64,000 nucleotides of DNA, taken from assembly GCF_007625075.1 (NCBI RefSeq), contig NZ_QMIE01000018.1, forward strand, positions 1 through 64,000, read 5' to 3'. The stretch comes from Oceanidesulfovibrio indonesiensis (lineage in GTDB: Bacteria > Desulfobacterota > Desulfovibrionia > Desulfovibrionales > Desulfovibrionaceae). This document shows positions 6,732 to 13,916 of the stretch, in pieces. Made by a program: the position numbers and the translations under genes. Within the stretch, counting starts at the first letter, position 1; each line of letters begins with the position of its first letter. Below the pieces are notes generated by a model, which saw only the letters and a list, made by a program, of their open reading frames with translations, did not search any database and had not been told where the DNA came from.

Positions 6732-9277
6732 TGGCCAAGATCATCCCGAAAATCGGTGTGTTCTTCAATGATCGGGGGGGCCGCCTGAGCGGCTCCCTGG
6801 ATCTTGAAGCGCTCGTCGACAAGACCGCGAAGATCAAGGGCGTCAAGCACGTCGCGGTGGCCTCGGAGCTCACGCACGAGGACACCACCGGGGCGGTCGA
6901 TGCGCTGATCCGGTCCGAAGAGATCGACCGGGTGCTCTGGGTCGGTTCGTATCCCGACGCCTTCAGGATCGAAGCGGTGCACACGCTGGCTGAGGCCGGG
7001 TTGAACAGCTACATGCACGAGTGGTTCGACCCCGGGGACCAGGGGCTCCTGAACACCGAGACGGATGACGCCGTACGGCAGAAAAAGGCCCTGACCCTGA
7101 TGAAGATGGAAGTGGCCCGGGCCAAGCAACTCGCCCCGTTGGAGGGCATGGAGCTGCCGGCCAACGAGCGCGTCGCCGTTATCGGCGCCGGCGTGACTGG
7201 ACTGCACGCCGCGGCTGCGCTCATCAAGTCGGGCAAACCCGTAACCATGGTGGAGCAGGCCTCCGGCGTGGGCGGCAAGGTCGCCCAGCTGGCGCGGTTC
7301 TATCCGCTCATGTGCGACCCTCGTTGCGGACTGGAGCACGTGCTCTTCGACCTCATGAATTCCGAACTGCTCGACCTGCGCACACTGTCCAAGGTGGAGC
7401 GGGTGGAGGGTTCGCCGGGCAATTTCGAGCTCACGGTGCGCAGTGTCCCACGCTACGTTACCGATGCCTGCGACGGCTGCGGGCTGTGCCAGTCCGTTTG
7501 CCCCGTGACTCTGGACGACACCGTTCCTCAGCCGAATTGTTCGCTTTCGGAAGAGGCGCGGGTGTCTCTGGAAGCCGAGGCGCAAACATCTGCAACCCCG
7601 GAAACCGGCGCAGAAGGCAGTGCCGATTCGTCCCAGGCTGCGGATGCCGGCGAGGCAACCTCGGACCTGCAACCCATCGAGGCGCGGCCACGTGCGCAGG
7701 AGCACGTGACTCCGGCAGAGCGCCCAGCGAGGTTCATGCGCAAAGCGATCCATCCGGCCTGGCCCATGCCCCAGCCCTCCGCCTATGTGGTGGAGCGCGA
7801 TCATTGCCCGGAAGGATGCAGGGCCTGTGCGGACATTTGCCCGAACAAGGCGCTGGATCTCGACGAAGAAGCGAAGGTTGAAACGGTTAACGCCGGCGCT
7901 GTGCTCACCGCAACGGGTTGGGACCTCTACGAGATGGAGCGCCTCCGGGACTACGGGTTCGGCGAGTACCCGAATGTGGTGTCGAGCCTGGAGATGGAAC
8001 GGATGCTGGCAAGCGAGGACCCGCACACCGAACGGATCGAAGGGTTCTCGGCCGGCGACTTCAGGAAGGTCGGGTTCATTCAGTGCGCCGGCAGCCGCGA
8101 CGAACGCCATCTGGACTACTGTTCCGGGGTGTGCTGCTCCGCCACCCTCAAGCAGATCCAGGACCTGCGGCGCAGAAATCCGGATGTGACCTGCTACGTC
8201 TACTACATGGACATCCGCACCCCCGGTTTCGACGAGCGCATGTATCGCGAGGTCCGCGAGGCCGGCAACGTGGTCTTCATCCGCGAGCGGCCGGCGCAGG
8301 TCGGATTCGACGAAGCCACGGGCAAGGCCGTCATCGAGAGTCTGGACGAAGTGCTCGGCAAGCGCGTGTCCACGGAGCTCGACCTGCTCGTGCTCGCCGG
8401 CGGCATGAAGCCTTCGGCCGGCGGCGTGGAGGCCGGTAAGGTGCTGCGCATGCCCACAGACGGCTATGGCTTTTTCGAGTCACACCGACAATGCTACCCG
8501 GCGGAGACGCAGCGCACCGGCATATTCGCCGCCGGCTGTGCGCGCGAGCCCATGAACGTCTCGCAGTCGGTGGAATCCGGTGTGTCGGCGGCCATGAGGG
8601 CCATGCCCTTCCTGGAGGGATCGCTGAGGGTCGAACCGACGTATCCGGAGTTCAGCGAGAAGAAGTGCGACTCCTGCGGACGCTGCGTGGAAGAGTGCCC
8701 GTTCGCCGTGCTCACCTTCAATGAAAAGGACATCCCGGTTCCGGATCTGGCCAGGTGCCGCCAGTGCGGCAACTGCATGGGAATCTGTCCCAAGACGGCC
8801 GTCAACCTCCGGGACTCCACCATCAAACAGTACGCCACGCAGATCGAGACGCTGGCGGAGAGCGCATTCCTGCCCAAGGGCGAACCCATCGTCTGCGCAT
8901 TCCTGTGCGAAAACGACGCCTGGCTTGCCCACCGTGCGGCCCAGAAGGAAGGCCGGGTGCCGGCCGGGGTTGTTGCTCTGAAGGTGCCCTGCGCCGGCGC
9001 AGTGAACAACGCCTTGATTGCCGACGCCCTCTCCTACGGCGTGGACGGTGTATACATAGGGGCGTGCCCGGACGGCACGTGCCACTACGTCCGCGGCAAC
9101 GAGCTCATCCGCAAACGCAGCGACGACCTTGTGGACAAGCTCAAGAACATGGCCATGGACGCAGAGCGGGTGGCCTTTGAGGGTATCGGCCCCCGCGATG
9201 TGGACCTGTATGCGGAATCGCTCCGTGCCTGCTTGGAAACTCTCAGGGAGAAGGGGCCCAACCCCTTCAGGATGTGA
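6731..9277 (+). CDS. HdrA-like flavoprotein fused to MvhD-type [2Fe-2S] domain (QmoB-like electron carrier)
   Basis: The 848-residue protein overlaps the AprB-like gene by 1 nt. An N-terminal domain (about 1-140) precedes an FAD-binding motif (VAVIGAGVTGLHAA, about 147). The MCDPRCG segment (about 195) is typical of HdrA relatives. Ferredoxin-type clusters are CDGCGLCQSVCP (about 246), CPEGCRACADICP (about 358), CDSCGRCVEECP (about 645) and CRQCGNCMGICP (about 675). The C-terminal MvhD-like domain (about 715-848) has cysteines at about 725, 752, 777 and 781. HdrA proteins carry electrons and may bifurcate them; QmoB has the same HdrA-MvhD plan. Residues about 272-345 form an Ala/Glu/Ser/Thr/Pro-rich linker inside the first ferredoxin region, which is unusual. 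It is the likely link between the Apr-like pair and the HdrB/C-like membrane branch. Confidence 0.9.
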   Translation: MAKIIPKIGVFFNDRGGRLSGSLDLEALVDKTAKIKGVKHVAVASELTHEDTTGAVDALIRSEEIDRVLWVGSYPDAFRIEAVHTLAEAGLNSYMHEWFDPGDQGLLNTETDDAVRQKKALTLMKMEVARAKQLAPLEGMELPANERVAVIGAGVTGLHAAAALIKSGKPVTMVEQASGVGGKVAQLARFYPLMCDPRCGLEHVLFDLMNSELLDLRTLSKVERVEGSPGNFELTVRSVPRYVTDACDGCGLCQSVCPVTLDDTVPQPNCSLSEEARVSLEAEAQTSATPETGAEGSADSSQAADAGEATSDLQPIEARPRAQEHVTPAERPARFMRKAIHPAWPMPQPSAYVVERDHCPEGCRACADICPNKALDLDEEAKVETVNAGAVLTATGWDLYEMERLRDYGFGEYPNVVSSLEMERMLASEDPHTERIEGFSAGDFRKVGFIQCAGSRDERHLDYCSGVCCSATLKQIQDLRRRNPDVTCYVYYMDIRTPGFDERMYREVREAGNVVFIRERPAQVGFDEATGKAVIESLDEVLGKRVSTELDLLVLAGGMKPSAGGVEAGKVLRMPTDGYGFFESHRQCYPAETQRTGIFAAGCAREPMNVSQSVESGVSAAMRAMPFLEGSLRVEPTYPEFSEKKCDSCGRCVEECPFAVLTFNEKDIPVPDLARCRQCGNCMGICPKTAVNLRDSTIKQYATQIETLAESAFLPKGEPIVCAFLCENDAWLAHRAAQKEGRVPAGVVALKVPCAGAVNNALIADALSYGVDGVYIGACPDGTCHYVRGNELIRKRSDDLVDKLKNMAMDAERVAFEGIGPRDVDLYAESLRACLETLREKGPNPFRM

Positions 9278-9293
9278 TGCTTCGGAGGTGTGC

Positions 9294-9395
9294 ATGTCTC
9301 TTGATACGTCTCCGCTCGCGTATCGGCAGGCAGACACGGGACCAGAGGAATGGCTGGGGGATATTGCCCGGGTGAAGAACTGGAGCACCGGGTAA
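9294..9395 (+). CDS. small ORF of 33 residues with strong ribosome site
   Basis: This short frame begins 16 nt after the HdrA-like stop, with GGAGG 5 nt before the ATG. It encodes an acidic peptide with a WLGDIARVKNW segment and no membrane helix. It could be a small accessory peptide of the operon or chance coding. I do not recognise it. Confidence 0.4.
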   Translation: MSLDTSPLAYRQADTGPEEWLGDIARVKNWSTG

Positions 9396-9572
9396 ACAGT
9401 CTGAAAGTCAATGGCAGCAGCATCTGCAGAGCCAGTTGAGGTCTGCGAGCAGGAGGGTATGAAATAAATTGAATATGGTGAGGAGTGATGATCGGTCTGA
9501 AGGGCATGTGGTCGGAATTTCACGCCCCAGAAAGGCAGAACGCTGGCAGTCCCTTCGCTCCTCCCTCGTGAA

Positions 9573-9588
9573 CATCGCGTGGGCGATA
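9573..9588. promoter_or_regulatory. imperfect inverted repeat upstream of the transporter operon, related to the 4432 element
   Basis: CATCGCGTGGGCGATA matches the 16-mer at 4432-4447 at 13 of 16 positions and keeps the ATCGC/GCGAT half-sites. Downstream, TTTCGAAAGG at 9654-9663 repeats exactly the decamer that flanks the first element. Both lie between the Apr/Hdr-like operon and the tctC-like start at 9684. I infer a shared regulator for the two operons. Confidence 0.4.
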
Positions 9589-9683
9589 GTTTTGGGGGAC
9601 GGGAACTGCGAGAACGGTTTCACAAGCGATATTCGTTTTCAAGGACGTAGAATTTTCGAAAGGTAAAACAAGGGAGAGTGTGT

Positions 9684-10640
9684 ATGCGTGCCGCAATCAA
9701 GATTCTGTGTATCTGTGCAGCCCTTGCCTTCGTGTGGGTAGCCCAGCCGGCATTTGCCGGAGACTATCCGGACAGGCCCGTCAAGATGCTGACCATGGTC
9801 AAGCCCGGCGCCCAGATCGATCTGCTGACCCGCGCCCTGGCCGAGAACATGAAGGATGTCCTGGGCCAGCCCGTGCTGGTGAGCAACAACCCGGGCGGAT
9901 CCCACGGCAGCGTCATGGCCTCGGAACTGAGCTCCGCCGATCCGAACGGCTACACGCTGGGTGTTGGCGCCACGGCGGCATACACATACACCCCGCACTA
10001 CGCCGAAACGAACTACAAGTTCGATGACTTCACGTTCATCTCCATGCTCGGTCTCAACCAGAGCGGCATAGTCTGCAATCCCAAGCGCCCGTGGAAGAGC
10101 CTGAAGGACGCGTTCGAATGGGCGAAGAAGGAAGGCAAGGGCCTGACCTACATGTTTCAGGGCTCGGACGACCGGGACGTGATGACCCGCATCGCCGAAG
10201 CCGAAGGCGTCAGTCTCTCGTATATGCCCAGCCAGGGCGGCCCGTCGATCATCTCCGCGGTCATGGGCGGCCATGCGGACCTCGGCCACCTGGGCGCGAT
10301 CCTCTTTGAGTACGTGAAGGCCGACAAGCTGACGCTGCTGGCGGCAACCACGCCGCAGCGGCTCACCCAGCTGCCGGACGTGCCCACCCTGCGTGAACAG
10401 GGCTGGGACGAATCCGTGGAAATGTACGTGGTGCTGGCCGCTCCCAAAGGGCTGCCCGAGGCGACGCTGTCCAGGTTGGAAGACACCATGGACACCCTTG
10501 CGAAGAACGAGGAGTTCCGCAACTTCATCACCACCGACCTCAAGATGGGACCTGTCGAATTCGGCCGTGAATACGCCGAAGCCTACATGAAGGAAGCGTA
10601 CGAGCGGTTCGGCAAGCAGGCCGCCGCGATGAAGAAGTAA
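9684..10640 (+). CDS. TctC-type substrate-binding protein of a tripartite tricarboxylate transporter (TTT)
   Basis: The product has 318 residues with a Sec signal peptide that ends near AFA-GDYP (about residue 26). The mature protein has the TctC/Bug family features: YPDRPVKMLTMVKPG at the N-terminus, a central GGPSIISAVMGGHADLG segment and a C-terminal APKGLPEA...L helix. These proteins bind carboxylates or related small anions in the periplasm. AGGGAGA lies 6 nt before the chosen ATG; a GTG two codons upstream would leave no space. The membrane subunits follow after a terminator. Known TTT ligands include citrate, sulfolactate and aromatic acids; the ligand here is unknown. Confidence 0.92.
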   Translation: MRAAIKILCICAALAFVWVAQPAFAGDYPDRPVKMLTMVKPGAQIDLLTRALAENMKDVLGQPVLVSNNPGGSHGSVMASELSSADPNGYTLGVGATAAYTYTPHYAETNYKFDDFTFISMLGLNQSGIVCNPKRPWKSLKDAFEWAKKEGKGLTYMFQGSDDRDVMTRIAEAEGVSLSYMPSQGGPSIISAVMGGHADLGHLGAILFEYVKADKLTLLAATTPQRLTQLPDVPTLREQGWDESVEMYVVLAAPKGLPEATLSRLEDTMDTLAKNEEFRNFITTDLKMGPVEFGREYAEAYMKEAYERFGKQAAAMKK

Positions 10641-10658
10641 CGCCAATCCAGGTGCTGT

Positions 10659-10700
10659 GGCCGTGGTGGGACGAACACGGTTCTCACCACGGCCTTTTTT
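10659..10700 (+). terminator. intrinsic terminator after the binding-protein gene
   Basis: GGCCGTGGTG (10659-10668) pairs perfectly with CACCACGGCC (10685-10694) and is followed by six T. It lies between the binding-protein gene and the two membrane-subunit genes, so the binding protein is probably made in excess of the permease. Confidence 0.9.
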
Positions 10701-10808
10701 CAAAACACCCTGAAATCATTTTTTTGCTTTGCGTATGCACAATACCGACATGGCATTCGTATCCAATAGTACTCCGGAGCGTGCTTACAAAAACCACGGG
10801 AGAATACA

Positions 10809-11288
10809 ATGACGAGAATAACGCGAGAAAATCTCGTCTATGGCTTCACCGCCCTGGGGAGCCTGGTGCTGATAATATGGGTCATCCCTGCATACTCGCC
10901 GGCGTATCCGGGCTACGGGGTGCCGGCCACTCTTGTGCCCAGGGTGGCGGCCGGCATCATCTGCGCGCTCTCCGCACTGGCTCTGGTCCGCAACGCCATC
11001 GCGTATTACGCCGCCAAGACCGCAGAAGCCGAGGAGGCGCAATCTCCCGTCATAGCGCCGGATGATCGCGCGCATCTGTGGCACCTCGTGCGCTTCATGG
11101 TTCCGTGCATCCTGCTGATGCCGGGCATGAAGTGGATCGGCTTCTTTCCTGCGGGGATCGCGTTCCTGCTGGTGATCCAGCTGTTGTGCGGCCAGCGGAA
11201 ACCTGTTGCCCTGGTGCTCGTCGCCGTCATTCCTGTGGTCGTCATGTACGCCGCCATGCGTTACGCGCTCGGCGTCCCCATGCCCTGA
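10809..11288 (+). CDS. TctB-type small membrane subunit of the TTT transporter
   Basis: The 159-residue protein has four hydrophobic helices (about residues 12-30, 45-65, 95-110 and 120-150) separated by a polar loop, the usual TctB plan. GGGAGA precedes the ATG. TctB sequences are poorly conserved, so the call rests on length, topology and position between the TctC-like and TctA-like genes. Confidence 0.85.
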   Translation: MTRITRENLVYGFTALGSLVLIIWVIPAYSPAYPGYGVPATLVPRVAAGIICALSALALVRNAIAYYAAKTAEAEEAQSPVIAPDDRAHLWHLVRFMVPCILLMPGMKWIGFFPAGIAFLLVIQLLCGQRKPVALVLVAVIPVVVMYAAMRYALGVPMP

Positions 11289-11314
11289 AAAGACACGTTC
11301 TCTACGGAGTTAGC

Positions 11315-12829
11315 ATGTTCGAAATGATTCTTGCGGGATTCATGGACTCCCTGCAACTCAGCAATCTGCTGTTCGTGCTGGTGGGCGTCACGGCGGGCAT
11401 GGTTGCGGGGGCCATTCCAGGGGTGAACGGTCCCATGGCGATAGCGCTGTGCATCCCTCTGTCCTATTACATGACGCCCATGGCAGCCATCGGCTTTCTC
11501 GTGGGGCTGAACAAGGGCGCGTTCTTCGGGGGATCCATATCCGGCGTGCTGCTGAACACTCCAGGCACTCCGGAAGCTGCCGCCACCACGTGGGACGGAT
11601 ATCCCTTGTCCAAACAAGGCAAGGGCGAAAAAGCCCTGCGCATGGCGCTGTTCTCATCGGTGTCGGGCGATGCGTTCTCCACGCTGGTGCTCATTCTCGT
11701 GGCTGCGCCTCTCGCCGCGGTGGCCATGTACATGGGGCCGCCGGAAATATTCGCGCTCATCTGTCTGGCGATGACCATCATCGCCGGCCTGGGAACCCGG
11801 TCTCTCGTTCGTGGTCTCATCGCCGCGGCGCTGGGCATACTCGTGGGCACCATCGGCATGGAGCCTGTATCCGCCCTGCCGCGCATGACCTTCGGCATGT
11901 TTCAGCTCGAGCGGGGCATATCGCTCATCCCCATCGGCATCGGGATGCTGGCGTTCGCTGAGATACTCATCCAGCTGGAACGCCACATTCGCTACGGCGG
12001 CGGCGAGTGCACCCTGTCATTTTCATCCAAGCGGGAAGACCGCATCGTGTCCTGGGCCGAGTACCGCGAATGCATCAGGACGCTCCTGCGCTCTTCCGTA
12101 GCCGGGACCGTGGTCGGGGCGTTGCCCGGCCTCGGCGCTCCGGTGGCCTCGTTCTTTGCGTACGATCAGGCCAAGAAGCGGTCCAAAAACCCGGAAGAAT
12201 TCGGCAAAGGCAAGCTCGAAGGCATCGCTGCCTCCGAGTCCGCCAACAGCGCGGTGGTGGCCGCCAGCCTCATTCCTCTGTTCACTCTGGGGATTCCGGG
12301 CAACGTCGCTGCCGCGCTGCTCATCGGCGCGTTCGTGATCCACGGCATGATCCCCGGGCCTTTGATGTTCGAGCAGAACGCGCAGTTCATCTACTCCATA
12401 TACGGCAGCCTGATCATCGCAAACATCTTCCTGCTTGGCGTGGGCCGCATCGGCCTGAAGACGTTCTGCAAGGTCGTGCAGACGCCGCCCGTCATTCTGT
12501 ACCCGGTCATCATCTTCACATGCATCATGGGTGCGTATCTTGCCGAGTACTACGTGTTCGACGTCAAGCTCATGCTGTTCTTCGCATTCCTCGCCTACTT
12601 CATGCGCAAGTTCGATTTCAACCATATCTGCTTCATCATCGGGTTCATTCTGACGCCAATATGGGAGACCTCGCTGCAGCAGGTGATCATCGCCTCGAAG
12701 AACGACTTTTACATGTTCTTCTCCCGGCCTGTGGCCATGGCGCTCATGGCCATAACCGCATACATCATTTTCAAGACCACGGTGAAGACACTCAGGAAGG
12801 ACGTGAAAGGGGAGGGCCTTGCCCGGTAG
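11315..12829 (+). CDS. TctA-type large membrane subunit of the TTT transporter
   Basis: The 504-residue integral membrane protein carries TctA signatures: a GAIPGVNGPMAIAL segment near residue 30, FFGGSISGVLLNTPGTPEAAATTWDG near residues 70-95, and a second related half with LPGLGAPVASFFAYDQAKK and GIAASESANSAVVAASLIPLFTLGIPGN. The ATG at 11315 has GGAG 6 nt upstream; much longer in-frame extension would overlap the tctB-like gene and has no ribosome site. It forms the sodium- or proton-coupled channel part of the transporter with the preceding two gene products. Confidence 0.95.
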   Translation: MFEMILAGFMDSLQLSNLLFVLVGVTAGMVAGAIPGVNGPMAIALCIPLSYYMTPMAAIGFLVGLNKGAFFGGSISGVLLNTPGTPEAAATTWDGYPLSKQGKGEKALRMALFSSVSGDAFSTLVLILVAAPLAAVAMYMGPPEIFALICLAMTIIAGLGTRSLVRGLIAAALGILVGTIGMEPVSALPRMTFGMFQLERGISLIPIGIGMLAFAEILIQLERHIRYGGGECTLSFSSKREDRIVSWAEYRECIRTLLRSSVAGTVVGALPGLGAPVASFFAYDQAKKRSKNPEEFGKGKLEGIAASESANSAVVAASLIPLFTLGIPGNVAAALLIGAFVIHGMIPGPLMFEQNAQFIYSIYGSLIIANIFLLGVGRIGLKTFCKVVQTPPVILYPVIIFTCIMGAYLAEYYVFDVKLMLFFAFLAYFMRKFDFNHICFIIGFILTPIWETSLQQVIIASKNDFYMFFSRPVAMALMAITAYIIFKTTVKTLRKDVKGEGLAR

Positions 12830-12909
12830 TCGCGGCTGCATGGAGCGACGAGTCTGACAACGGCGCCGGGTGCGGTGTTCCGCGCCCGGCGGCAAGCAAA
12901 GGCGGGACC

Positions 12910-13836
12910 ATGGGAAAGTCGAACACGAGCCGGATCATTCTGGACTGGCCTGAAGAGCGGGCAGCCGAAGACGAGCGATATCCACGCTGGTGCGTGCCCG
13001 GCTCGAACATCTGCCTGGATTTTCACGGGGACCCGGCCCGCGCGAACCTTGTGGTCTTCTCGGACGGCAACCACCACATGGCCCTCAGGGAGAGCCTGCA
13101 CCGATTCCTCGCGCAGAATCCTGGCGTCTACGATATCTTCTACGCGACCACTCCGCCGGGACCGGTGGTGAACATGCTCCGCAGCGGCGGGTTGCGCCTC
13201 GGCAATCTGACCATCTCCGCAACGCCGCATCTCTTCATCAGCCCCCCGGACGTGCTCGACCGTCTCGTTGCCGGAGGCGAGATGGCCGGGCATGTCCCGT
13301 TCGTCCGAAACCAGGGCAACGTCCTGCTGGTGCGCAAGGGCAACCCCAAGAACATCCGGAGCGTGGTCGACCTGCTGCGAGACGACGTGCGGCTGTTCCT
13401 TTCCAATCCTGACACTGAAACCGCCAGCTTCACGGCATATTACGAAACCCTGCGGGCTCTTGCGCCGGACACCGAGACCGGCAGAGGCTTCCCGGACGCC
13501 AAGATATCCAAAGGACAGGTCGTCTACGGCGAGCGCATCCACCACCGCGAAGCTCCGCAGGCCGTAGCCGAGGGCTCTGCCGATGCGGCCATGGTCTTCT
13601 ACCATCTCGCCTTGCGTTATCTGCGGATATTCCCGGAGCATTTCGACGCTGTCCCCCTGGGCGGCAGCATGGATGCGCCAGATCCGCTGCCGGGAAACGT
13701 CACGGGCGTGACGCACATGGGCCTCGTGGGCGAGGGCGGCAAGTGGGGGATGAATCTTCTCGAATTTCTGCGTTCGGCGCAGGTCATGGACATCTACCGC
13801 AGCCACGGTCTGCTGTCCGCGGAGGGTTCCGCGTAG
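12910..13836 (+). CDS. type 2 periplasmic-binding-protein-like protein without signal peptide
   Basis: The product has 308 residues. The fold resembles ModA/WtpA-like or other type 2 solute-binding proteins: LVVFSDGNHHMAL near residue 45, GNVLLVRKGNPKNIRSVVDLL near 140, a hinge region and EGSADAAMVFYHLALRY near 220. There is no N-terminal hydrophobic signal; the protein starts with charged residues and RWCVPGSNICLDFHGDP, so it should be cytoplasmic. It follows the TctA-like gene by 80 nt in the same direction. It may be an intracellular sensor, chaperone or ligand-delivery protein for the imported compound. Its ligand is unknown, and I do not recognise a named family. Confidence 0.75.
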   Translation: MGKSNTSRIILDWPEERAAEDERYPRWCVPGSNICLDFHGDPARANLVVFSDGNHHMALRESLHRFLAQNPGVYDIFYATTPPGPVVNMLRSGGLRLGNLTISATPHLFISPPDVLDRLVAGGEMAGHVPFVRNQGNVLLVRKGNPKNIRSVVDLLRDDVRLFLSNPDTETASFTAYYETLRALAPDTETGRGFPDAKISKGQVVYGERIHHREAPQAVAEGSADAAMVFYHLALRYLRIFPEHFDAVPLGGSMDAPDPLPGNVTGVTHMGLVGEGGKWGMNLLEFLRSAQVMDIYRSHGLLSAEGSA

Positions 13837-13916
13837 AGCGTCTGCGGATCGGTCGGCGAGCCCGGGAGCAGGTCAGCGTGCACGGCGTGTAGCGCCATTC
13901 CCCCGGCGTGCAATCG

